From Flavobacterium luteolum (GTDB lineage: Bacteria > Bacteroidota > Bacteroidia > Flavobacteriales > Flavobacteriaceae), in assembly GCF_027111275.1 (NCBI RefSeq), contig NZ_CP114286.1, positions 1 to 64,000 of the forward strand: 64,000 nucleotides of DNA. Direction: 5' to 3'. A program made the translations under genes and the position numbers. The number at the start of each line of letters is the position of its first letter. Within the stretch, counting starts at the first letter, position 1. The notes beneath the pieces were generated by a model that had not been told where the DNA came from, did not search any database, and saw nothing but the letters and a program-made list of their open reading frames with translations. Below are positions 43,135 through 52,425 of the stretch, one piece after another.

Positions 43135-44553
43135 TTACTTCTTAACCTCGTAAACTTTCAGATTTTTTTCTCCGAACATTTCATATAATTTGTTGATGTC
43201 TTTTAAAGCATTTTTCGGCAGTTTTTCTCCTTTATCACCAAAAACAAACAACTTTTCTTTTGGTTCAATTACACAAGTCGATTCGTCGATTTCACCTTTG
43301 TCATTCTTCACTTTATTCAAATCTAAGTTTAAATATTTCGCCATAAACGGATACAAAGCCATACGTTTTGAGATTCCGAAATCGTGTCCTTCTTTTGCAA
43401 AATGAGCATTTTCGACTAAATCTTTCTTTCCGTACAATTCATACGTTCTTTGGATAAAAGGAAATTCCAATTCCGGAACTGCCAATGTCCAGTCTTTTCC
43501 ATCAGAGACAATCAATTGCGGTTTTGGAGCCATCATTGCAGAAATCTCAGCGTTATTAGTTCCGTTTCCGCATAAGTGAATTCCTCGTCCGCTTTCGCAT
43601 GGACAACCGCCTGAGAAATGAGAAGAAACCATCACAACCGGGGCAGAAACTTTTACTCTGTCATCAATTGCGGCTAAAAACATCGTATGTGATCCTCCGC
43701 CAGAACCTCCAGTAACACCAACTCTTGTCATATCGGCATTTTTAACCGTTGCCAAATAATCCAATAAACGAATTCCAGTTAAAACCTGAACCGTAGATGC
43801 AATGCTGTTTCTATGCGTTTCTTCTGGAAATTGCAGTAACGATTCTCCCCAAGCAAACAAATCGTAACCAACCACAATTGCTCCCATTTTTGCCATCATA
43901 GCACAACGGTACTGTTCGTCTTTTCTATATCTTCCGTCGCCAAAATGCCCATCAGGAGTTAAAATAATAGCTGCTTTTTTATTTAACGGATACGGTTTGT
44001 AAATCGATCCTGTCGCATAAACACCAGGCAAAATTTCTAATGCAATATTCTCGACACTGTAATCTTTGTAAATTCTTTTTGGAGTTAAAAGTGGTTTAGA
44101 CTTCGGTGTAGGGGGCGCCTTATCCAAACCAAATGATTCAATCATACAAGCTTTTAACTCCGTTTTGCGTTTCTCCCATTGTTCTTTCGTCGAATAAAGG
44201 CTTTCTAAGTAAAACAAGCGTTCCTTTCCTTTATCTACCGAAACTTTATGGTTTTCATACTTGCGTATGATGTAGGTTCCATCGGGTTGTTTGAAATACA
44301 TCAATTCAAACGGCGCTAGAATATTAGTCAGCGAAAGTGGCAGATTTCCAGGTTCAATTCTCCAATCGGCATAATCCAGTTCTTTTCCTTTTAATAAACC
44401 TCTGTCGTCGTTGATTGTGACGTTAAAAAGAGTTTCTATTTTCTTTAAAGTTTCTGAAACTGGTTTTCTAAAATTAGTATCAGAAGTGCTTTGCCCATTG
44501 GCAAATGTCAAAACAAAAATGGAAACTAAGATGATGTATTTTATTTTTTTCAT
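43135..44553 (-). CDS. Alpha/beta-hydrolase (putative pectin esterase) with N-terminal STN domain
   Basis: A signal peptide (ending LTFANGQ) is followed by an STN-like domain (about residues 35-105, LFNVTINDDRGLLKGKELDY...PGNLPLSLTNILAPFELMYF), normally found in secretins and TonB-linked receptors. The rest is an alpha/beta-hydrolase with TPDGHFGDGRY, nucleophile S284 in TGGSGGGS and H390 in KEGHDFG. It carries five to six cysteines near FSGGCPCESGRGIHLCG. By context it should remove methyl or acetyl groups from pectin; RG-II loci encode such esterases (CE19 in B. thetaiotaomicron). The exact ester and the role of the STN part are unknown. Confidence 0.8.
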   Translation of the reverse strand: MKKIKYIILVSIFVLTFANGQSTSDTNFRKPVSETLKKIETLFNVTINDDRGLLKGKELDYADWRIEPGNLPLSLTNILAPFELMYFKQPDGTYIIRKYENHKVSVDKGKERLFYLESLYSTKEQWEKRKTELKACMIESFGLDKAPPTPKSKPLLTPKRIYKDYSVENIALEILPGVYATGSIYKPYPLNKKAAIILTPDGHFGDGRYRKDEQYRCAMMAKMGAIVVGYDLFAWGESLLQFPEETHRNSIASTVQVLTGIRLLDYLATVKNADMTRVGVTGGSGGGSHTMFLAAIDDRVKVSAPVVMVSSHFSGGCPCESGRGIHLCGNGTNNAEISAMMAPKPQLIVSDGKDWTLAVPELEFPFIQRTYELYGKKDLVENAHFAKEGHDFGISKRMALYPFMAKYLNLDLNKVKNDKGEIDESTCVIEPKEKLFVFGDKGEKLPKNALKDINKLYEMFGEKNLKVYEVKK

Positions 44554-44663
44554 TATTACATTTTTTTGATTTGCCTCCTGCTTTAGCTGGAGGAAAACAA
44601 ATTGATTTTTTCTACTTTTTCGAGTTTATTTACAATTCATAACTCATAATTCATAATTCATAA

Positions 44664-47444
44664 TTACAATTGACATTCTATTGTATAAATTCCAGATCCT
44701 AATTCCAAAACAGGCTTTTGAGCATTTTCATCAAAACCTGTCTTAAATCTTTTGCCATCCATTTTTATTTCCGAATTTTTAGCAACCGGCAATTTTATTG
44801 TCGCAGTTGTATTCACTGGAATCTGAACTGTCAGAATAAATTTGCCCTCTTTCTTTTCCCAAGAAGAAGCAATTTTTCCATAAACCGATTGATAGTCCGC
44901 TTTCGCGAAAGTCATATCGCCAACCACTTCCGGCTGAATAAAGAAATGCTTGAATCCCGGTTTCTCAGGATCGGACATAATTCCGGCTAAACTTTGATAA
45001 AACCACTCTTCAATTTGTCCTAACATAAAATGATTCCACGAATTTCCTTTTCTCGGATCCCATTGCTCTGTTAAAGTGGTCAAGCCAAATTTAATCTGAA
45101 AACCATAACCCGGCGCATCATAATGATTATGCATTCTGTACATGGTTTCGTTTTCGCCATTTCTTGCCAAAGTCTGGAATAAATAGCGATTTCCAACATC
45201 TCCCGTTGTCAAACGATCTCCTTTTGCTGAAATATCAGCTAAAAGATTTTGCATCACCGCTTCTTTATACTGCGGTTCTACAATATCCATAAAAATCGGA
45301 ACAGCATTGCTAAACTGACTATTGGTTCCATACTGTTTGGTTTCTTCGTTAAAAAATGCCGCATTGAAAGCTGTTTTAATCTCTGAAGCCAAAGCATTGT
45401 ATTTCTCAAAATCTTCCGTTTTTCCTAATAATTTTGATGCTTTTGCCACTAAATAAGCGCCATAATAGTAATGAGAAGTCGCAGAAAGTGCAATCGGACT
45501 ATTTTTAGAATATCCTGCTGGATGCGTTCCGTAATCGTACCAATCGCCTAATCCGTGTGAAACGATATGATTTGTTGCTTTTGTTCCTAGATAATCCACA
45601 TAGTTTTTCATTACAGGAAAATACTTTTCTAATAATGAAGCATCTCCATAATATTCATAATACATCCAAGGCAGAATTACGCCTGTAACGCCCCATTCTG
45701 GAGAATCGGTAAAATCGCCTCCAAAAATGACATATTCAGGAACAATGGTTGGAATTAAACCGTTGTCTCTTTGTGAATCAGAAATATTCTGCATCGTTGC
45801 AGGAAGGAAAGTCTGAAGATTATAATTGAACATTAATCCAGGTCCATTTAACTGAATTTCTTCTAGCCAGCCTAACTTTTCACGTTGCGGACAATCGGTA
45901 AAAACACTTTGGAAATTACTTTTGATCGAATTATTTATCAATTCGTGTGTTTTATTGAAAATCTCATTAGAACATGAAAAACTTCCCGCTTCTCCAGCCG
46001 AATTGTAAATGAAATTCGATTTTAAATCAACCAAAGTTGGAATCGCTGCATTCTTATCTTCTTTATAATTAATATTTTCAATTTGAACATATTGATAACC
46101 GTAGAAACTGAATTTTGGCGTCCATTCTTCTGTTCCGTCTCCTTTTAAAGTGTAATCGTAATAGTATGGCTTTCCAGATCTTCCCTGAGCAATTGTTCCT
46201 TCTTCATTTAATCCTTCAGCCACCCAAACACGAATCGTTTGTCCTCTTTTTCCTTTTACTTTGATAGTTGGAAATCCTGAAAGATTCTGTCCCATATCAA
46301 AAACATAGAAATTTGGTTTCAGCTCTTTTACGGTTTTAACTTCGTATTGTTTCTGAATGGTAACTGGCGGTGCTGTCTGCGGTCTTAAAACACCTTTTGG
46401 CGCTTCCTGAATGACAACTTTTTTCCAATCTCTATCTTTGAAACCTTTACAATTCCAACCTTTTTGTTCTAAATTAGCATTGTAATCTTCTCCTCCAAAA
46501 ATACTGTTATAGGTAATCGGACTTTTGCTGTATTTCCAAGTTCTATCTGACTTTATAATTTCTTCTGAACCGTCATTATACTTGATTTTCATTTTAAAGA
46601 ATAAAGTCGGCGGACCAAAACTTACGAAGAATTTGGTATATCTTTCAGCAAGCGTATTGTACATTCCGTTTCCTAACAAAACACCAATTACGTTATCGCC
46701 TTTTTGAAATTCTTTTGCACTTAACTCGTAAACATTATAATTAACCGTTTTATCATAATCTGTCCACAAAGGAGCAAACTGGCTGTTTCCTACTTTTTTC
46801 CCATTGATAGTCAATTCGTAATGCCCTAAACCTGAAATATAAACAACTGCTTCTTTGACTGCTTTTTCTATTTCGAAAGGTTTGCGAAGCATGATACTTC
46901 TGCGTGCCAGCGAATCGGATGCATTGATAAACGAGTTCTTTTTTTCTCTGTTGAAAGTGGCTGTGTGGTAGTTTCTTCCTTCTGGTAAATGGCTGTCGGC
47001 TTTGGTAATCGCTCCAATCCAAGTCGGATTTAAATCTGATTCTAACGAAGCAGTTCTGAACGAAGCTGTTTTGCTCCATTTTGAAACTTTTCCAGCCTGA
47101 TTCCAAACTTTAACTTTCCAGAAATATTTGGTTTCGCTTTTTAATGGTTTTCCATTATAAACGATATGCAGGTTTTTATCGGTATTTACTCTTCCACTGT
47201 TCCAAACATCCCCATCATCCATTTTTAGTTTTTCTTCCGATGAAGCTACTAAAATCAAATAAGCGACTTGTGAGGCATCGGATTCTTTTGAAACCAATTG
47301 CCAGCTTAATTTCGGCTGATTCTGAACTACTGCTAATGGATTTTCAGCCATTTCTGTTGTTAAACGTACAGGTAAAATTTGTCCTTTAGAAACTACAGTT
47401 ACTAGAAGACAAACGGCTAATAATATGCTTTTAAAAAACTTCAC
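44664..47444 (-). CDS. GH78 alpha-L-rhamnosidase (second)
   Basis: The longest frame starts at a GTG within a palindromic repeat (47489). The GTG at 47444 gives a normal signal peptide (KFFKSILLAVCLLVTVVSKGQ) directly after AAATATACAAA, so 926 residues are preferred. Domain order is Ig-like, N-terminal beta-sandwich (GLGHYELTINGKKVG), catalytic barrel with general acid E522 (DCPQREKLGWLEE) and base E793 (TTLTEQWDPR), then C-terminal sandwich. It differs from the other GH78 at the acid loop (REKLGW against RNERQPW), which suggests a different rhamnosyl linkage. Confidence 0.9.
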   Translation of the reverse strand: MKFFKSILLAVCLLVTVVSKGQILPVRLTTEMAENPLAVVQNQPKLSWQLVSKESDASQVAYLILVASSEEKLKMDDGDVWNSGRVNTDKNLHIVYNGKPLKSETKYFWKVKVWNQAGKVSKWSKTASFRTASLESDLNPTWIGAITKADSHLPEGRNYHTATFNREKKNSFINASDSLARRSIMLRKPFEIEKAVKEAVVYISGLGHYELTINGKKVGNSQFAPLWTDYDKTVNYNVYELSAKEFQKGDNVIGVLLGNGMYNTLAERYTKFFVSFGPPTLFFKMKIKYNDGSEEIIKSDRTWKYSKSPITYNSIFGGEDYNANLEQKGWNCKGFKDRDWKKVVIQEAPKGVLRPQTAPPVTIQKQYEVKTVKELKPNFYVFDMGQNLSGFPTIKVKGKRGQTIRVWVAEGLNEEGTIAQGRSGKPYYYDYTLKGDGTEEWTPKFSFYGYQYVQIENINYKEDKNAAIPTLVDLKSNFIYNSAGEAGSFSCSNEIFNKTHELINNSIKSNFQSVFTDCPQREKLGWLEEIQLNGPGLMFNYNLQTFLPATMQNISDSQRDNGLIPTIVPEYVIFGGDFTDSPEWGVTGVILPWMYYEYYGDASLLEKYFPVMKNYVDYLGTKATNHIVSHGLGDWYDYGTHPAGYSKNSPIALSATSHYYYGAYLVAKASKLLGKTEDFEKYNALASEIKTAFNAAFFNEETKQYGTNSQFSNAVPIFMDIVEPQYKEAVMQNLLADISAKGDRLTTGDVGNRYLFQTLARNGENETMYRMHNHYDAPGYGFQIKFGLTTLTEQWDPRKGNSWNHFMLGQIEEWFYQSLAGIMSDPEKPGFKHFFIQPEVVGDMTFAKADYQSVYGKIASSWEKKEGKFILTVQIPVNTTATIKLPVAKNSEIKMDGKRFKTGFDENAQKPVLELGSGIYTIECQL

Positions 47445-47461
47445 TTTGTATATTTTTTTTT

Positions 47462-47664
47462 TGCCACTCCCGATAGCTATCGGGATCACGAATTTTCTCT
47501 AATTATTCTTTGCGTTTAATTTCTCTTTTTTTTTTGCCACAGATTAAAGGATTAATTGGATTATAATCTGTGTTAATCATTTTAATCTGTGGCAAAAATT
47601 ACGCAACGTTTATAAAATAATTCGTGAATTGCTTCGCCCGTTAGCTATCGCTCGGGTCGTGGCT
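47462..47664. repeat. Nested palindromic repeat with two inserted modules
   Basis: The outer GCCAC-GAATT arm at the left is split by TCCCGATAGCTATCGGGAT (47468-47486), flanked by CAC on each side. The right arm ATTCGTG-GC is split by a 31-base piece (47627-47657) holding the reverse complement of a GAGCGATAGC(T)AAC module, flanked by CGTG on each side. Inside are GCCACAGATTAAAGGATT and AATCATTTTAATCTGTGGC. It lies between the BNR and GH78 genes. Confidence 0.82.
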
Positions 47665-47673
47665 ATTTTTTCT

Positions 47674-49536
47674 TTACAACTTTCTAGTAATCAAAGATTC
47701 GATATTGAATACTGCTTCTGGAATTAATTTCCCAGTTTGAGGCAGATCATCGTAATCGTCTGTATCTGGCGCTGTATCTGGATCTGGCGAATGTCTCTGT
47801 TCTCCTGTTCGGAACATGATTCGCTCGAAACCGTCTGTTGGCGCATAAAATATCTTTGTTGATTCTTTTCCTTCGTTTACTTTTATAGTGTATTGACGGT
47901 TTTTAGCATCTAATTTAACTGTTATTGTATATGCTTTGTTTGCTTCGTATTTTGTAACCGAACTCAAACGCGCACCATTTTTTACCTTTAATTCTCCATC
48001 CGAATCAAAAATCAATCTTACCGATGGTAAACCTTGTTTATTTTGGAATTCAATCTGTAATAATCCGTGATTATTTTGCTCTGGTTTTACTGTGAAAACA
48101 GCTTCCATTTTTGAAGCAAAAGGAATAACTCTTTCAGCACGTGAATAGTCAAAATAATCCTGATCTCTTAAAGTTAGCCATTTTTTGCCATCAGCTTTCT
48201 TTTCGATTTTTGTTGATGCCCATGAAAGATCATATGTATTCCATAGTTTTAGTTCTTGTCCGTCAGGAAGATTATTAAAAACATCATTTACATTTTCAGT
48301 AACCACCGAAGTAACCGGAACGGGAATCGATGCCACCCAAATATCTTCTTTGTTCATGCTATAACCCACCCAGATTTTTCCGTCTGGCGGAGTTCCATTT
48401 TTCTCTGTAATTCCGCGAACATATTGAGGGCCTGCTGATTTGTAGTTTCCGCCGTAACGCATCGGACTTACTTCTCCGTGAACCAATAATAAATCTTTGT
48501 AATTCAATCCATCATCACTTGTCGAAATAGCCAAAGGCCAACGATATTCAGACGGATTATAAAGTGTTGCATAACGGTTGTCAGAAGTTTTTTGTCCCCA
48601 GATTTTAGCATTGCTGTTTACAAATCCCGGAGCACGCAATGGCATATAATCCCAAGATTTTCCCCCGTCTTTACTGATAGAAGTTAAAGCATGTTTCCAT
48701 AAACCCACTACATTTCCGTTTGGCAGATGGTAATAACTAAAGGCTTTATAAGGTTTTTGTAACGGAATTAATTCATCGTCACGATCGGCTTCTTCTACCC
48801 ATTGCTGTAAAACCAATGGTTCTGATAAGATTTCTTCGCAAGCCTTTTTCAAACCTTTATCTTTTGATGTGGTATAAAATGGGAATTTCGATTTCGATTT
48901 GTCCCAAGTTTTGTTGTATCTAATGAAATAAATTTCGCCAAAACTTCCGTCTTTCTTGATTTCACGGATTACACGTCCAATTCCTTTTCCGTCGTTTGGA
49001 TCATCTTTTTCATCCATTGCGATTCCATAATACGCTAAAGCAAAAAGTCTGTTGTCTTTTGATGTATAAAAGCCCATTCTTTGGTGCATAATTGCATCCA
49101 AATTTTTGGCAACGCCTTCAACGCCTTCTTTCTTCCATCCGTCAGGAATACGGTAAATTGGGAAAATTACTTCTGGTTTTGTCCACTTTACACCGTCTTT
49201 AGAAGTCATTAATAAAGTTTGGCTTGGTGGAATATGTTCACCTGAAGGATCGCTTAAATAATGCAGATAAAAGGTATTATTCCAATATGCCATCATCGGC
49301 TGGTGATTGTACGTCCATCCAAAACCATCTGCTTTTTCAGGATGTTCACGGCTTGCACGCATAATTTGCGTAGCGTGAACTCCAACTGCTGGACTTAATT
49401 GTCCGTGATGGTAATCGATATTTGAAAGTGTTTTGCCAACATAACGCACAGTATCGTTTTGTGCATTTACAGCGGTACAAGCCAAAAGGATTGTGGCTGT
49501 GATGATGTTGGTTTTTATATTTTGGAAAGTAATCAT
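47674..49536 (-). CDS. BNR-type beta-propeller protein with C-terminal beta-sandwich
   Basis: A 620-residue exported protein (signal peptide ending CTAVNAQ). Residues about 30-420 form a propeller with FGWTYNHQPMMAYWNNTFYLHYLSDP, SKDGVKWTKPEV, SKDGGKSWDYMPL and STSDDGLNYKDLL. Residues about 430-600 look like a concanavalin-type sandwich (AVFTVKPEQNNHGLLQIEF). Proteins of this type occur in pectin and arabinogalactan loci, and some propeller families there are exo-enzymes (for example GH143 or GH145). I cannot place it in a family with certainty. It lies in line between GH43 and GH78 genes. Confidence 0.75.
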   Translation of the reverse strand: MITFQNIKTNIITATILLACTAVNAQNDTVRYVGKTLSNIDYHHGQLSPAVGVHATQIMRASREHPEKADGFGWTYNHQPMMAYWNNTFYLHYLSDPSGEHIPPSQTLLMTSKDGVKWTKPEVIFPIYRIPDGWKKEGVEGVAKNLDAIMHQRMGFYTSKDNRLFALAYYGIAMDEKDDPNDGKGIGRVIREIKKDGSFGEIYFIRYNKTWDKSKSKFPFYTTSKDKGLKKACEEILSEPLVLQQWVEEADRDDELIPLQKPYKAFSYYHLPNGNVVGLWKHALTSISKDGGKSWDYMPLRAPGFVNSNAKIWGQKTSDNRYATLYNPSEYRWPLAISTSDDGLNYKDLLLVHGEVSPMRYGGNYKSAGPQYVRGITEKNGTPPDGKIWVGYSMNKEDIWVASIPVPVTSVVTENVNDVFNNLPDGQELKLWNTYDLSWASTKIEKKADGKKWLTLRDQDYFDYSRAERVIPFASKMEAVFTVKPEQNNHGLLQIEFQNKQGLPSVRLIFDSDGELKVKNGARLSSVTKYEANKAYTITVKLDAKNRQYTIKVNEGKESTKIFYAPTDGFERIMFRTGEQRHSPDPDTAPDTDDYDDLPQTGKLIPEAVFNIESLITRKL

Positions 49537-49553
49537 TGGTATTTTATTTTTTT

Positions 49554-49638
49554 GCCACAGATTGCACAGATCAAAAAGATTATTTTTTAATTAAATACTA
49601 ATAATTTAAAAATCATTTTAATCTGTCTAATCTGTGGC
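49554..49638. repeat. GCCACAGATT palindromic repeat
   Basis: Arms are GCCACAGATTGCACAGAT and ATTTTAATCTGTCTAATCTGTGGC, separated by an AT-rich loop. It lies between the GH43-like and BNR genes. Confidence 0.75.
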
Positions 49639-49646
49639 TATATAAT

Positions 49647-50564
49647 TTATTTTCTATCAATTAATCCCTTTAAAACGTCTGCAGAGATTGTCGTAATCGT
49701 TCCGTGTTTATGTCCTTCGGGGAGGCTTATTTTGGAGGATACATCTTCAAAATGAACAAAATCTGCTGTACTTAACGCCTTATAATTTTTTGAACCGTAA
49801 TTGTCATAATACAACAACCAGTTTTTATCCACTTTCACTACCGTCGGACCTTCAGATAAATATTCGGTTAAAGGTTTTGAAGGTTTTTCAAACGGCCCTA
49901 AAGGCGATTTCCCGAAAGCTACTTTTATATTTCGCATGGGTCTTGTATTGTCTTTCAAAACCAAAACATAATCTTTTTTGCTTTTTTTGACAATCACACA
50001 GTCAATTACGCTGAAACCTGGATCGTAATATAATTTTGTATCCGAAAACGTTTTGAAATCTTTTGTCGTTACATAATACATTCTGTGATTGTTTTTCTCT
50101 TCTTCTACTCCTTTTTCAAATCGGAACGGAATTGTCGATGCCCAAATAATGATGTATTCTCTTTTTACATCATCATAAAAAATTTCCGGAGCCCAAACAT
50201 TTACGACTTCTGGCTCATTTTTCATTACGGGAATGTATTGCTGTTCTGACCAATGAATCAAATCTTTTGAACTTGCATAACCAAAACCATTTCCACCTTT
50301 CCAGTCGGTTGTCCAAACCATGTGATAGGTTCCGTCTGCTCCTTTTGTGATTGACGGGTCACGCATGATTTTACTGGCTCCAATTTCGGGTTTTAAAAAC
50401 GATCCTTCTAATCCTTTCCAGTTGTAACCGTCTTCGCTGTATGCCAAATATAAACCTTCTGTTGCGGGCTCTCTAAACGACGTAAAAAGATATAAATCTT
50501 TCTTTTTCTGCGAATAGCTAATTGCAAAAAGCGAAAGGGTTAGTATGATGAATATTTTTTTCAT
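49647..50564 (-). CDS. GH43-like five-bladed propeller hydrolase
   Basis: A 305-residue exported protein (signal peptide ending ISYSQKK). The expected three carboxylates of clan GH-F are visible: D69 in MRDPSI (base), D188 in SVIDCVIV (pKa modulator) and E238 in LSEGPTVVK (acid), with VWAPEIFYD between. It is short for GH43, with no extra binding domain. An exo-acting arabinosidase or galactosidase on pectic side chains is expected. The subfamily was not determined. Confidence 0.85.
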   Translation of the reverse strand: MKKIFIILTLSLFAISYSQKKKDLYLFTSFREPATEGLYLAYSEDGYNWKGLEGSFLKPEIGASKIMRDPSITKGADGTYHMVWTTDWKGGNGFGYASSKDLIHWSEQQYIPVMKNEPEVVNVWAPEIFYDDVKREYIIIWASTIPFRFEKGVEEEKNNHRMYYVTTKDFKTFSDTKLYYDPGFSVIDCVIVKKSKKDYVLVLKDNTRPMRNIKVAFGKSPLGPFEKPSKPLTEYLSEGPTVVKVDKNWLLYYDNYGSKNYKALSTADFVHFEDVSSKISLPEGHKHGTITTISADVLKGLIDRK

Positions 50565-50578
50565 TTTATTTTCCGTTT

Positions 50579-50612
50579 AAACTTTGTCAAAGTTTGAAAC
50601 TTTGACAAAGTT
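50579..50612. repeat. AACTTTGTCAAAGTTT hairpin
   Basis: A 16-bp stem (AACTTTGTCAAAGTTT / AAACTTTGACAAAGTT) lies between the GH28 stop and the GH43-like start. It has no T-tract and is of the same hairpin class as 28216 and 38610. Confidence 0.65.
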
Positions 50613-50625
50613 GGCTCACCAGTTT

Positions 50626-52194
50626 TTATTCTGTAATTGCTTTTTTATCTAAAGAAGCTCCTTTTTTTATTTTCGTTGTAACGTTGTTTAAAACATTGTT
50701 TTTCAAGAAAATATTTTTAGAGTCTTTTCCATCGGCTTCGATAAAAATATCGGTTGGATTAAACGGAAAATTATTGTTGATTAACGCATTTGAAACATTG
50801 TCTAATTTGATAACCGGAACTCCTTTTATGGCTGTTGAAGATCCAACATTGTCTAAAATAATATTTTTTGAATCTGATATTTTAAAAGACGAACCCACAG
50901 TTGCGTTCACTTTTACATCGTGAAATTCAACATCTGTCGCCGTACTTACTGTAAAACCTTCTTTTCCGTCCATATTGATGTTAGAGAACGTGATATTTTG
51001 AATTGGCATTTCGGTAATTCCCAGAATTTGTCCTGCTTTGTTTACGTTTGAAGCCGTGATATTACTCATGTGAATGTTTCTGAAAATTGGCGTTTTCTCG
51101 GTTACAGGTTCAACTGTAGTTCCTTTATCGTAAAAAAGGCTCAATACGATAGCTTCTTCTTTGATGTTTTTCATTACGATATTATCGACGCGAATATCTT
51201 CTACAACACCACCTCTTCCACGTGCCGATTTGATACGGATTCCGCGATCTGTCCCATCAAAAACACAGTTTGATATTGTGATTTTTTTGATTCCACCCGA
51301 CATTTCACTTCCAATAACCACTCCACCGTGACCGCTTAACATCGTGCAGTTTGTGATGGTTACATTTTCTGTTGCTTTTCCGTATTTACGTCCGTCACCA
51401 TCTCTTCCTGATTTAATCGTGATACAATCATCTCCAACACTGATATGGCAGTTTGAAATGTGAACATTAGTACACGAAGAAGGATTGATTCCGTCTGTAT
51501 TTGGCGAATGCGGATTGAAAATTGAAATTCCAGTAACAGTTACATTATCACAGAATTCTGGATTAATTGTCCAAAATGGTGAATTTTTAAAGGTTACGCC
51601 TTCGATTAAAATATTTTTGCAGTTGTAAGCTTGGAAAAAAGATGGTCTGAAAAACTTTTTATCAACTGTTCTCTTATAATACGGTTCTGTGTAAAGGCCT
51701 TTATTTTGCTCTTCCCACATGGTTTGGTATTTGGTTGGAGGCAATGGTTCTTTTGCCGTTTCAATTCTATACACTTCATTCCACCATGCTTTTCCTTGTC
51801 CGTCGATTACTCCTCTTCCTGTAATGGTGATATTTTCTACGTCTTTTGCATAAAATAATGGCTGGAAACTTTTCATTACAATTCCTTCGTAACGCATTTC
51901 TACATAAGGCAGAAAATCATCGAAGTTCTCTGAGAACTTTAAAAGCGCTCCAGAATCTAAATGAATCGTGATGTTGCTTCTTAATGTTAGTGCTCCAGTT
52001 AAGTATTCTCCAGCAGGAAAAAAAATCGTTCCTCCGCCGTTTTTAGATGCTTTTTCAATTGCATTCTGAATGGCTTGAGTACATTTTATTCCTTTGTTGT
52101 TTCCGCCTTCGTTAAGGATGTTTAACCAGCCTTCGTTAGCGAAGCCGGTGTTTAATCCGGTTATGAAGCAGAGTATTATTAGTATATTTTTCAT
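50626..52194 (-). CDS. GH28 polygalacturonase-type hydrolase
   Basis: The start at 52194 (MKNILIILCFITGLNTGFA signal peptide) is preferred over an upstream start that reads into a repeat; this gives 522 residues. A right-handed beta-helix with all GH28 motifs: NTDG (D234), GDDC (D255 and D256), SGHGG (H289) and RGIRIKS (R320, K322). It hydrolyses alpha-1,4 galacturonic acid or rhamnogalacturonan backbone linkages by inversion. The length and the LPPTKYQTMW insert are typical of Bacteroidota exo-acting forms. It follows the GH140-like gene. Confidence 0.94.
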   Translation of the reverse strand: MKNILIILCFITGLNTGFANEGWLNILNEGGNNKGIKCTQAIQNAIEKASKNGGGTIFFPAGEYLTGALTLRSNITIHLDSGALLKFSENFDDFLPYVEMRYEGIVMKSFQPLFYAKDVENITITGRGVIDGQGKAWWNEVYRIETAKEPLPPTKYQTMWEEQNKGLYTEPYYKRTVDKKFFRPSFFQAYNCKNILIEGVTFKNSPFWTINPEFCDNVTVTGISIFNPHSPNTDGINPSSCTNVHISNCHISVGDDCITIKSGRDGDGRKYGKATENVTITNCTMLSGHGGVVIGSEMSGGIKKITISNCVFDGTDRGIRIKSARGRGGVVEDIRVDNIVMKNIKEEAIVLSLFYDKGTTVEPVTEKTPIFRNIHMSNITASNVNKAGQILGITEMPIQNITFSNINMDGKEGFTVSTATDVEFHDVKVNATVGSSFKISDSKNIILDNVGSSTAIKGVPVIKLDNVSNALINNNFPFNPTDIFIEADGKDSKNIFLKNNVLNNVTTKIKKGASLDKKAITE

Positions 52195-52254
52195 AGTTTG
52201 TTTTTTTCTTTTGCCACAGATTAAAATGATTAGCACAGATTTTTACTCTCATTT

Positions 52255-52356
52255 TTGTCATTTCGACATAAGGAGAAATCCTAATTAGTAGCTCCGCACG
52301 GTTGAGCAACTTTGTAGAGTTTCTTGCGAAGATTTCTCCTTATGTCGAAATGACAA
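52255..52356. repeat. Dispersed palindromic element, copy E
   Basis: Ends are TTGTCATTTCGACATAAGGA and its exact reverse complement, with the centre CAACTTTGTAGAG. A GCCACAGATTAAAATGAT half-repeat lies just to the left at about 52213. It lies between GH28 and the GH140-like gene. Confidence 0.9.
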
Positions 52357-52425
52357 GATTGTGGATAATTCGTGATTATTTACTCACGAATTGCATTTCA
52401 CTAATTACTTTTTACTTTTCACTAA

